From the NCBI GenBank assembly GCA_900642245.1, contig CAAAJI010000003.1, positions 374,320 through 406,396 on the forward strand: a stretch of 32,077 bases of DNA, given 5' to 3'. Below the pieces are notes generated by a model. It saw nothing but the letters and a program-made list of their open reading frames with translations. It did not search any database and was not told where the DNA came from. How positions within the stretch are numbered: position 1 is the first letter of the stretch; the number at the start of each line of letters is the position of its first letter. This document shows positions 1 through 8,680 of this stretch, piece after piece. This DNA comes from Fragilaria radians (lineage: Eukaryota > Bacillariophyta > Fragilariophyceae > Fragilariales > Fragilariaceae). The translations under genes and the position numbers were made by a program.

Positions 1-2
1 AC

Positions 3-199
3 AATTTGTATAAACTCTTAGAACAGCTTAGAGCAGCATTGTGTGATTACCATTTGTGGTTCTAACATGCATCCTTTGGATATGCTGGGTCATTGAATGA
101 TCTTAAGATGATGATTTTTTCTCAACAGCGTTGGATGGTTCCTTTGCAAATGCGGAAGAGGGAGCAAACGTAGTTATATCTCAGATTGGAAACGATTAA
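3..199 (+). CDS. Possible 3' end of a gene entering from the left (two exon-like stretches)
   Basis: A frame is open from base 3 to about 62 (ending in residues such as KLLEQLRAALCDYHLW). A second open stretch follows a good acceptor, ttttttctcaacag (AG at 127-128), and ends at TAA 197-199 with residues NAEEGANVVISQIGND. A donor at 43 (gtgatt) would give an 86-nt intron and keep phase (1 nt before, 2 nt after). This would be the last part of a plus-strand gene that begins outside the window. The donor is weak, another frame is also open across 115-280, and frames of this length occur by chance in AT-rich DNA, so this is only a candidate. No family is recognised. Confidence 0.22.
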
Positions 200-642
200 T
201 TCAATTCGACATGTTGATTCATTTGCGACTTGCAAAGACTCTCATATTTTTGTCGCTATGGCAAGCATTTGAATAAAAACAGTTATTCAAAAAATAATAT
301 TCCTTATATCTGTCTCTTAGAACTAATGGAGGATACACCACCTTGCCCACTTTTGCAAATAATCAATGGGTCAATTGCAATACTCGCACCTATGGTTGAG
401 TTCAGACGAAGATACCTTCTTAGCAAGCTAAAGCATATGCAATTCTGGAAAAGGTGAAATACTAATTTTGAAACTCAATCTACGCGGTTATACCTGAAGA
501 GAAGTTGGCATTAAGCATACAGTGACATCATCATCGGTTCATTCTAATTTTTATGATAATACGGTTCTTCTTATACAGGACAATATTTTTATGACTTTGC
601 GGACAATGGTATCTCATTTAGAATCCTGTGCATAACCTTCCA

Positions 643-785
643 AAAGCACTCCAGCTTATAATGAAGTAAGTCTTTTTTTTCTATCTATATTGTGATAATG
701 TACACATGGTCTACCTTCCTAAACCACTCCAGCTTACAATGAAGTCTTTTTTGTGTCTATATTGTGAAAATGTACATGTGGTCTC
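643..785. repeat. Two-copy direct tandem duplication, 78-bp period
   Basis: Copy 1 starts at 643 (aaagcactccagctta) and copy 2 at 721 (aaaccactccagctta). Both run through a T-rich tract, then tctatattgtg.aaatgtac and end in tggtct. Copy 2 has lost several bases in the T-rich part. The second copy ends in a polypyrimidine/AG (tctcttctag) that would serve as a splice acceptor for the exon-like stretch at 792. Confidence 0.8.
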
Positions 786-791
786 TTCTAG

Positions 792-902
792 TGTGAAGAT
801 ATTCTCCGACGCTGTTGGAATTTCATTGTAAAGGGCATTGATGTTCTGGAGCCAAAAAGCGAATTAAATTACAACAAGCCCCCTGTAAAATGTTGTGCAA
901 AG
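792..902 (+). CDS. Possible internal exon or decayed coding trace
   Basis: A 111-nt stretch (37 codons, one open frame only) lies exactly between an acceptor (gtggtctcttctag, AG 790-791) and a donor (AAAG|GTAAAA at 903). Its product would contain CEDILRRCWNFIVKGIDV and PPVKCCAK. The length is divisible by three, so it is phase 0 on both sides. I could not connect it in phase with the neighbouring open stretches near 600-660 and 957-1041, so it may be a remnant of a dead gene or chance. No family is recognised. Confidence 0.22.
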
Positions 903-2353
903 GTAAAAAGCAGTACTTTTCCTGCCTGAGAGATTTAATCATGTACATGGCTTTGAAATGTACAAAGAATTTTAATACCTCCTCGCTGGCTACCTCAAGA
1001 CAACTTTCCTGCTAACAAAATTTTGTCATCTGATAACTGATCACAAAACATTTAGATGCATTTCTGCATTACAAAACATCTAATCAACACCCTAAGTCTG
1101 AGCGTTTGCGCATAGATACACAATGCAATCATAAGCCAAATTAGTTACAGAGTGGAATTATTTCCAATGCCCTTACAAATATATGCATAACTCAGGAGAT
1201 GAATTAAATCTCTGTGCGTACACACATGAAGGAATATGCTTATTATATTGTAATCGTTTTTGAAGATTTTTTAGAATTGTTCTCCCTTTCAAGAGGGATG
1301 GATTCAGCCCAATTTTGGCAGAGACATAAGCATTGTTGTAAATATTCTTTCTCAAAGTCGCAAACAAATTGAGTATTATTTCAAGTGTTCTTCTTCCCTA
1401 TGATACTATCGTTTGACTTTAGGATGCAACGCCAAACCATTTATTACTTTTCCTCATATACAATAAGGAAAACATCACTAATTATCCAGGACAAGCTTTC
1501 ATACTTCGGTATCCTCATTTCTATTCTTGATCAATAATACAATACTAGCCGTTCACTATAGCAGCAGCGCAATTTTCACCCACTAGTATCAACATAACGG
1601 AACACTTGAATTGCTTCTCACACCAAAATATCCTGAGTCATTGTGATGTTGAGTGTTGGTGATCGATTGATCGAGTACAGCTAAATCACTCATAGATGAC
1701 TCTCTGTTTCATAGACTATTGTGTTAAATAATTCCGTAGTCTGTTTCGAGTAAAATCATACTGAAAGGAATGATTTAAAGCGTAAGCGTATTTCTTTGGC
1801 TACATTTTCATGACTTTGTCCCTTCAGAAAAATTTGAACTCCTTCTTGGCAAAACATCGAATTTTTACTGAAAAGTGAGAGATGTTACATGCATCAAAAG
1901 TTAAGGTAGTTCATTGGAATTAAGGAAGCCTAATGAAAGATTACTGAAAGCTTAAATATTTTGAATTGAGAGAGTACTCAATGTGGATAATAAATTGAAG
2001 TGAGTCATTTTAACAAAAAATGAGTGATTATCTTGTAGGAGTGGTTGTTGAAGCATTTTATGGATGCGTACAACATCATAGACTTTGGTATGGAAAGAGT
2101 CATCGGTGTCAACCTGTATGGTGGTACAAGGGGACATGGGTACTGTAGTTTTCGCATTGCCCCTAACATTACTCCGAAAATTGTTTGTTCTTATACTGTT
2201 CCTCTGTCTACCCTTAGTAAGATGATTTAACACTAGAAATTTGGGTTATATGATTTTCATTTCGAGTGAACATCCTTGAAACTATCATCCAGAAGACAAA
2301 AGGAGGCTTGAAAAAAAGGGAAATCTTGTGGCATCACCGAACATCTCCATCAC

Positions 2354-2366
2354 TATATATATATAG
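2354..2366 (+). promoter_or_regulatory. TA-repeat / TATA-like tract directly before the M50 start codon
   Basis: Alternating TATATATATATAG ends four bases before the ATG at 2371. It resembles a TATA element, but the distance is too short for transcription to start between it and this ATG. It may instead be a simple repeat in the 5' leader, or mean that translation uses the next in-frame ATG (residue 29). Confidence 0.3.
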
Positions 2367-2370
2367 AATA

Positions 2371-3369
2371 ATGGATCAAAACCCAGATCGTCAACAATTA
2401 TGGGTATTTGAACTTTGTTCGGTTGGTGGAGTACCGTTTGGAATCCATTACACGATGGTTCTGCTTCTTTTCATTCAATTGTTTGCGACAACACTTAGTT
2501 ATCACAACAATGCATACAATGCATTAGTAATAACTCTCTATGGTCCTGTATTATTTGTGACGGTCCTCATTGTAAGTCTTGACGACGTTGAAATCGTACT
2601 AGGAGACATATTTCTTCCTCACAAATTTATATGACTGACTATACCACTAACCCACTACCAGCATGAATTGGGGCATGTAATCGCTACTCGATGCATGGGC
2701 GGGGTTGTCGATCGTATTGTTCTTTGGCCACTTGGTGGTTTTACGGTATTCGGTATCCCCAATGGGGCTGTCTTTGATGAACTTGGAATATCCTTCAGTG
2801 GTCCGATTACCCATATTTTCCAGGGCGGTCTCTGGATGGGAATTTATTCAACTATCCACAATGGAGATTTCTCAAACTTTTCAGCAGTCATCCTATTGGA
2901 ACAATTTCGATATATTGATGCTGTACGATTCATATCCATCCTTTCATCACAAGCATTCTTCATTAATTTGGGCATTTTTTTCTTCAACTTATTTATTCCG
3001 GCTTACCCCCTCGACGGAGGGAGAGTCTTAGCGGCACTTTTAGTCATGGGAAAATTCAAACTTGATACAGCAGCGCGAATTACGGCGGCTACAGGAATAC
3101 TGATTGGCCTCATTTTACTGTTCATTGGTATCTTTTTGTACGTCATCTACACTTCAGCAGGAGCTCTTTTTGTGGCAGTCATTGCGGGATTTGTTATTTC
3201 CTCAGGGACTCGTTTGTGGCAAGCAGCGGCTTCGAGACGGTTGCACGAACATCCGCTTTTTCATCTAGATTGTTATCGAAATCTCAGCAACAATTCTAGA
3301 CGTAGTCTCACTAATTCTACGAACGCTTCTCGGGGGTTGCCGATATCTAACAGTGCCCATGTAGTTTAA
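2371..3369 (+). CDS. Site-2-protease-like M50 zinc metallopeptidase, membrane-embedded, 302 aa, two exons
   Basis: Exons 2371-2571 and 2662-3369 join in phase 0 across a 90-nt intron (gtaagt...ctaccag). Splicing creates HELGH (residues 68-72), the HExxH zinc/catalytic motif, at the first codons of exon 2. The third zinc ligand lies in the conserved NLFIPAYPLDGG (residues 176-187, Asp185). Hydrophobic segments flank both motifs: roughly residues 29-67, 160-185, 206-235 and 240-255. This layout is that of the compact bacterial/chloroplast type of M50 peptidase, which cuts substrates inside or next to the membrane; the substrate is unknown. The region after HELGH (PLGGFTVFGIP, then FSGPITH) fits the family. 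Start: the ATG at 2371 is chosen because family similarity starts near it; upstream frame sequence lacks family features. The Ser/Asn-rich tail (about 270-302) is non-conserved. No clear transit peptide, so compartment (Golgi, plastid or other) is unresolved. Confidence 0.88.
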
Positions 3370-3817
3370 GTGACCAGTGAAACTTTTACTGGTAAGATGC
3401 TGGATCCAAAAAGTTGGAAGCAGATGTGGTGAGTTTAGAACTTACAGCGCATAATGTTGAATAAAAAACGTTGGAAGCAGATGCAGTGAGTTTAGAACAT
3501 ACAGCGCACATGGATATATGTGATGCTTTGAAAGATGATTCGGAGTCTGGCTGTCGTGAATATCCCGTCACTTTTTGCTTTAAATATGTAAACATGTTAT
3601 CTTTATTTCCATAAGCCATCTTAGATGTTCCATTCCATGTAATCTATCATCTTGGGTAAAAGCGCACTCTGAACTCCTGATAAGACCTAATGCACAAACA
3701 TTTACTCTCGACGAAAAGAATATCGTTTCTACAAAATACGATTCAGGAAATCACAACATGAGTATTTAGATTTGAGTTCACTTATGATACCAAAATCTTA
3801 GTCCATATCTCCATAAA
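3370..3817. other. Intergenic region between convergent genes
   Basis: This 448-bp spacer separates the 3' ends of the M50 gene (+) and the Sec23-like gene (-). It holds a two-copy 57-bp-period repeat near 3408-3512. A 77-codon minus-strand frame (3386-3619) runs through the repeat, but I see no family features in it. Confidence 0.6.
3408..3512. repeat. Two-copy direct duplication, 57-bp period
   Basis: Two copies of about 48 bp, sharing ttggaagcagatg, gtgagtttagaac and tacagcgca, start near 3408 and 3463. The anchor ttggaag is at 3414 and 3471, 57 bp apart. The period equals 19 codons, so on the minus strand the repeat stays in frame (SKLT.SASN twice), but this can be chance. It lies 40 bp past the stop codon of the M50 gene. 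Confidence 0.8.
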
Positions 3818-6517
3818 CTAGTACTCATCATCATTCATAAGTTCTTGAAATATTGACTCCGCAATATCTTGTTTCCAAGCTTGAAAATTTTTACCTTCGT
3901 CATAAGTTCGGGAATCCTCCATAAGGTAGTCAACCAAAAGATGATGGACTGAGGTAGTTACATCTAAAGCCCACGTGATCGATGGTGGTGTTCGGTAGCT
4001 ATCCACGGCTTGTTGTATTGACAAGACAAGTGCCTCACCAATTATAACAGGTTCCGTTATTTCGGTAGGTCTCACGTGACGACTATCGCAGACAAGGATT
4101 CCGTATGGAGAGTCGAAAAAAAGAATGAGATTAGAATCTGCCTGTTGATGATCCTTTACATGCACTTCGAGATCCATAAAGGAAAGTCCCATCTTCGATA
4201 GTATTGGCTCATGAATGTCATTCCCAGATTGCCATAACTCTATGCGAGGAGCAAGACAACGAGCTAGTACATGCGGTGCCATGCAAGTCATTTGAGATAG
4301 AGCAGCAGCACGAGCATCTAGAGTTGGTCGAAAAGCTCCTGAAGAAGGACGTATGGCATCGCACTGAAGTAAACACCAAACAACGAGTGGAAGCATTTGT
4401 AAAGTTGCATGGCCTTGGGCCATTAGAATGTCGTCTCTTGACAGTGAGCTTTCGCTATTAAGTAGGCGATCTGCAGCAAAGAAAGTGCCTTCAGGGCTTA
4501 AGCCATGATCGGAATTCTGTTGCTCTTTCTTTAAAGCTTCTTCCGCTGATCGATAAACACATATTAATATAAACTTCAACCAATCACGACCGATTCGCTG
4601 TGTCTCAATGATCCCTTCAGTTAAGACAGATGTCGTAAACTTATGCAATAAAACAACAGTTAAGGCCTCTGGATCTAGCGAGACGTAGAAACTTTCCACA
4701 TCGCTTGCTAAGGGGAGGTGAAGTGAACAAATTCTTAATCGCCTGACAACAAAATAATCGGTTGAGTTTCCATCGAATTCTGGAATAACGGTTGTATACG
4801 CAAAGCAAGCTTGTATGCAAGGCTTCAAAGTGACATCACCCACTCCGTCGACGTAGACAAAGCGTTGAACTTTATTTGTTACATTGAAATCAAGAGTAAC
4901 AGTTTGATTAGGATCACAGCATCCCATTTTCCATAGTGACTGCTCTCCAGTGGCAGCAGCGGGACCCATGAGACCATTTCGAATTTGCAATTTGGCCAAG
5001 TCTAAAGGTGACTTAGTGACACCTTGTACAGGGCTTGAATCTAACTTGAAACCCGGAGACGATCGAATGCGCAGTAAGCCTCCAAAGCTCACAGGTACGC
5101 GGGCCCAAAGTTCATTCTGTATTAATTCATCTGCCGATTGTTGATTCAAGTCTACAACAATGGGCCCAGGAGTTCCAGTCAGTTCGCAGATAGTATTTAG
5201 TAGAGGAAGCCCAAGATTAGGAGAAATATCATGCTGCAAAACCAAAATATCGATTCCAAATGCGGCCTCTGCAAAGTTTTGTCCGAGCTGCTGTAGATGG
5301 TTCATAGTAGTATGGTCTACGTTGGGGAAAAGACGTTCTAGATTCCTTGGTCTCAAATCGTCGAAATCGCAGTTCGGTTCCTTAGATTTTGCGGTTAAGT
5401 CTAAGCCCATCTCAGGATCATCACTTGTCGATTCAGGAAAGTCAGGACCGTTAGGAGTAGTATTTGTAGCGAATCGAAGTCCATGTTCAAAACATGCACC
5501 ACCTTGACCTCCTAAACCAATCGTTCGACTTGTAGACATGTCAACAGAATTTGATAAAAACTCATGAGGAGGTCCGTTTAAAATCATCAGAACACGACCT
5601 CCTGCGTAGGATTTTGAGTTCTCCTGGTTCTGAAATTGATTTTTCCTAGGATTACTTGAATTCTGTTTCAGTATTTGCCCCGGATGCACTCCTCCATCGT
5701 GAATGTGATTGAGTAGTAGCTCAAGAGTTCGGACAATGGGGACATTACCTTCAGTCAGGAGTATAGAATCTCCCATTGCTCGCATAGTGGCTTGTATGTG
5801 CGATTGGTAAGTCCCAACGTCAGCCAAAATAAAGTCCCGGTGACGAATTCCATCCGGAAATGAGTAATGTTGTATGAAGGGTATTGCAGAAGTAACGTTC
5901 CATACAGAAATATTCGATGAAGACACTAAGAGTAAGCCTATATGTATATAGGGAGGTAATTCTGAAATGACCGCTGCAAGTGCCGAAGAGAGTATATTCC
6001 AGTAAGATCGAGAAGGTGATCCTTCGATGACAATCCACCATATCGGAGGACAATTCATGGCTGGAACTTGATAAATTGGGTGAGAGGAATCTGTAAACGA
6101 TAATGGGATGGAGAATTCTAAAGTTTCTCCAGACTTAGATGTATGAAATTTTGAATTGAAGCAATCGTTCGAATCGATCAATGGTTCTTCGTTTCGATGC
6201 ATTGCTTGATCTTCAAAGTGACTTGAGCTAGTTTTTCCGCATAGATGACAAATTATTTTCCTATGAAATGGAAAATGTGTAACCTTAGACGGATGTGGCG
6301 CTCCACAGTATAGGCATTTTATGATTGTGGCCAAAGGTACAGGATTTGAGTCCATGGGGTTAGACGATGAATTAACTTTTGAATTCTTTTGATCAATTGG
6401 ACAGAGAGGTGTAACGACACATGATAAAGGGAGATTTGTATCATCCCATATGGATATAGTAGCTGGAAGTCGACGACATACGGGCCTTAGCATGGAGGAA
6501 CAAGATTCTGTCATCAT
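3818..6517 (-). CDS. Divergent Sec23-family COPII-like coat protein, 899 aa, single exon
   Basis: Sec23 is the COPII subunit that acts as GTPase activator for Sar1 and pairs with Sec24 during vesicle budding from the endoplasmic reticulum. Here the domains appear in the Sec23 order. First comes a short N-terminal beta segment (RRLPAT..., then PLSCVVTPL). Next is a zinc finger CLYC...CHLC (Cys68, 71, 90, 93). The trunk/vWA-like domain follows (GGRVLMILNGPPHEF near residue 308; FGIDILVLQ; TGTPGPIVVDL). Then come a beta-sandwich, a helical part, and a gelsolin-like end (LILFFDSPYGILVCDS near residue 816). The protein is longer than the usual ~765 aa and the trunk carries an insert of about 80 residues. 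It is too divergent to be safely the main Sec23; plants also have such divergent paralogs. The ATG at 6517 is the first in frame (a GTG lies 18 nt upstream). Sec24 is less likely because of the N-terminal match. Confidence 0.75.
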   Translation of the reverse strand: MMTESCSSMLRPVCRRLPATISIWDDTNLPLSCVVTPLCPIDQKNSKVNSSSNPMDSNPVPLATIIKCLYCGAPHPSKVTHFPFHRKIICHLCGKTSSSHFEDQAMHRNEEPLIDSNDCFNSKFHTSKSGETLEFSIPLSFTDSSHPIYQVPAMNCPPIWWIVIEGSPSRSYWNILSSALAAVISELPPYIHIGLLLVSSSNISVWNVTSAIPFIQHYSFPDGIRHRDFILADVGTYQSHIQATMRAMGDSILLTEGNVPIVRTLELLLNHIHDGGVHPGQILKQNSSNPRKNQFQNQENSKSYAGGRVLMILNGPPHEFLSNSVDMSTSRTIGLGGQGGACFEHGLRFATNTTPNGPDFPESTSDDPEMGLDLTAKSKEPNCDFDDLRPRNLERLFPNVDHTTMNHLQQLGQNFAEAAFGIDILVLQHDISPNLGLPLLNTICELTGTPGPIVVDLNQQSADELIQNELWARVPVSFGGLLRIRSSPGFKLDSSPVQGVTKSPLDLAKLQIRNGLMGPAAATGEQSLWKMGCCDPNQTVTLDFNVTNKVQRFVYVDGVGDVTLKPCIQACFAYTTVIPEFDGNSTDYFVVRRLRICSLHLPLASDVESFYVSLDPEALTVVLLHKFTTSVLTEGIIETQRIGRDWLKFILICVYRSAEEALKKEQQNSDHGLSPEGTFFAADRLLNSESSLSRDDILMAQGHATLQMLPLVVWCLLQCDAIRPSSGAFRPTLDARAAALSQMTCMAPHVLARCLAPRIELWQSGNDIHEPILSKMGLSFMDLEVHVKDHQQADSNLILFFDSPYGILVCDSRHVRPTEITEPVIIGEALVLSIQQAVDSYRTPPSITWALDVTTSVHHLLVDYLMEDSRTYDEGKNFQAWKQDIAESIFQELMNDDEY

Positions 6518-7680
6518 CAACAAGAGCTTGGACACTACTTTCTTTAATGCCGATACTTCTCAACCAAAGCATATCGGAATTATCGCTCAGTATGGATAGG
6601 GATATCTGAGAAAATGATTTTGATAGTAAAAAGTGCTTTTAAAAAATTGAATTATGGCGAGGATGTTTGTTCTCTTGAAATGTATGTTTGGAAACGGGAT
6701 GGTACCTACATACTTTGCTGATTTAGTGTTATGTAATGTATATTGCCTCGGTTGGGGTATGATTTATTGGTTGAATTTGTAAGGTACTTTGGATTGCTCT
6801 ATTTATGCTTTCAATTTAAGCTTTTTTACCTGAATGATAATTGAGCAGTGCTTGATGCATGCTTTGTGAGCTCGATGATATTTTGTGTTGTGGTAGTCCT
6901 TTGATATCTATAGCCTAGTCTACGGAGAGAATAGGTGATAATGGTAATGATCAATTATTCATTTCGTTTTTCAATCTTATACTTGATATGTTTTAGGATT
7001 TACGGTTTAACAAGACAGCAATTATTGATGTCATATTAGTTTAATTGAAAAATGTTATGTTTGGTTTGATGATATCTACACATGATTTTCAAATATGAGA
7101 ATGCAGTTACATCTGCAGAATGAAATGTTACTTTTTATCATCCCAAATCTATATCCTAAAGTTTCCTTTTTAAAAAGAGGTGTGTAAGTTTGGGGTATTT
7201 GGTTAAGTTTCTCCTTTGATCTATAAGTATTGTTTATACTTGTGACTGTTACCTTCAAAGCATATCATTTTCTTTGCCATACAATATATGGTACTTTTCA
7301 ACATGGAGTATACCCATTGTTCCAAGCATTGGAATACCCTTCATTCAAGGAAACATACTTCTTTTTCTCACCGCAAAAAAGCGGAATTTGTATCAATTGA
7401 TTGAGGTTAAATTAATATTTTGTTTGGAATTTTAGCATTTAGGAATAATCATCATTTACTGTTAGCTTCTTCCAGATCTTATTGTACCCATGGCATAGCA
7501 AAATTTTATTGCGTTGCCCTTAGACAAAGTGTTTCGGTTAGGAAATGCTACCATCTCCAAAAATTTGTTTGTCTCCTAATTTTCTACCGTATATAAATAT
7601 AATGTTTATGCTGGGCCTGCTTTCCACATCATTTGCAACGAGAAAAATATACGTCAAATAGCTCCCACTCCACTCATTTC
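6518..7680. other. Divergent promoter region between the Sec23-like gene and the 327-aa gene
   Basis: About 1.15 kb of AT-rich DNA between two genes that point away from each other, so it should hold both promoters. No long reading frame with family features is present. The only recognisable element is a TATA box on the right side (7592-7599). Confidence 0.6.
7592..7599 (+). promoter_or_regulatory. TATA box candidate
   Basis: TATAAATA lies 98 bp before the ATG at 7697 (and 82 bp before an earlier out-of-frame ATG at 7681), in an otherwise gene-free stretch. The spacing suits transcription starting near 7625. Confidence 0.4.
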
Positions 7681-7767
7681 ATGTCTCCTGATTTCAATGG
7701 AACTTCCAAGAGGCGTCGGCGAGGTACCATCATGGTGGTTAGAGCTAGTTCCGCACACGATCTGTGA
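7681..7767 (+). CDS. Upstream ORF overlapping the start of the 327-aa gene, 28 codons
   Basis: ATG at 7681 opens a 28-codon frame (MSPDFNGTSKRRRRG...) ending at TGA 7765-7767. It overlaps the main start codon (7697) in a different frame. If transcription starts at the TATA box, ribosomes meet this ATG first, which would lower translation of the main frame unless leaky scanning occurs. It may also be non-functional. Confidence 0.3.
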   Translation: MSPDFNGTSKRRRRGTIMVVRASSAHDL

Positions 7768-8680
7768 GGATGTATTGATTAAAAAACGCCGGCTTCGCAG
7801 GCGTAGCGTGGGAGAAGCAGTGGAAAAGATTGATGAAGAAACGAACTCAATTGTGGCACAGATGAGCGACGATAATCATAACTATCTCACTTCCATTGAA
7901 TCTGAAAGGCATTCAGATTACGAAAAACGAGAATCACCGATCGAAAGAAAAAAATGGTCTGATCGATTGGAGTTTGAGGGTAAAGAAATTGAATACAATG
8001 AAGCTCTTAAAAGTTCTCACAAGGAACGAATTTCGAATTTCAATGTTTTGATGTCAAGCCAAGAGGAGGAGACAATAGTCGAATCCCGGCGAAGTAAGGG
8101 AATAACACCAGAAGAATATGGCCAGACGAAGTTAAGAGCCCGTCCTGGGAATGTAAAGACAACTGGAGATGATGATCAGGACTCATATATTGACAATGTT
8201 TTGCACCAACCAAGTGAATGTATCAAGGAGGAGATTGGCGATCAAGAGACGTACTCGCTCACTTCCACACCTGCTACAACTTCTGTCCCTGCTACAGCTT
8301 CCGTCACAAATCAAAGGAAGCCCTATATACCATCGTCGAATAAATTCCATACTGCATTCACTGGGGTTTCGCCCTTTGACTTTGCAATGCAGCAATCTGC
8401 AAAAGAGAAAGAGCGACGAGAAAAAGAACGACTTTCACGTGAGGCATTATCCAAACATCATGGAGCTCTCCTATTGGCAGACAAGGCTGCTGAGTACAAA
8501 GCAAAAGATGAGGAGATCAAACGGAAAAAGAAAGAAGCGGAGGAATTGCTGAAAATGTTCAAAGCACCGGATTTGGATAAGCAATTCGAACTTGCGTCAG
8601 AGATGAAGAAGTTACAAATAGAAGAGAAGCAAAAAAAGAAGGAAGCAGATGAACTACTAAAAGGATATCGTGAGAGATAA
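7697..8680 (+). CDS. Protein of unknown function with a charged coiled-coil C-terminus, 327 aa
   Basis: No known family is recognised. The N-terminus has a Trp-containing segment (GEVPSWWLELVPHTICEDVL, residues 8-27) followed by a basic patch (KKRRLRRRS). The middle (about 40-230) is charged, Ser/Thr-rich and probably disordered, with a short TPATTSVPATAS-type repeat near residue 195. Residues about 215-230 hold KFHTAFTGVSPFDFA, the least biased sequence and the best candidate for a conserved site. From about 235 the chain is Lys/Glu-rich and strongly helical. The pattern KKKEAEELLK recurs as KKKEADELLK about 43 residues later (near 276 and 313). The gene has one exon. Start: the first ATG in this frame, with an out-of-frame ATG 16 nt upstream. 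Confidence 0.7.
   Translation: MELPRGVGEVPSWWLELVPHTICEDVLIKKRRLRRRSVGEAVEKIDEETNSIVAQMSDDNHNYLTSIESERHSDYEKRESPIERKKWSDRLEFEGKEIEYNEALKSSHKERISNFNVLMSSQEEETIVESRRSKGITPEEYGQTKLRARPGNVKTTGDDDQDSYIDNVLHQPSECIKEEIGDQETYSLTSTPATTSVPATASVTNQRKPYIPSSNKFHTAFTGVSPFDFAMQQSAKEKERREKERLSREALSKHHGALLLADKAAEYKAKDEEIKRKKKEAEELLKMFKAPDLDKQFELASEMKKLQIEEKQKKKEADELLKGYRER

Larger units (their letters stand above)
200..2353. other. Mostly non-coding spacer before the M50 peptidase gene
   Basis: About 2.1 kb of AT-rich DNA without a long reading frame. It holds a two-copy tandem duplication (643-785), an exon-like segment (792-902), and a short open stretch ending at TGA near 1041 with residues such as PPRWLPQDNFPANK. 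Between 1050 and 1950 I see nothing definable. Short frames overlapping on both strands at 1950-2233 have no family features. Confidence 0.5.

Noticed and set aside
2045..2233. Open frames on both strands with a hint of protein-like composition
   Set aside because: They overlap each other in opposite directions, lack family motifs and are short enough to be chance.
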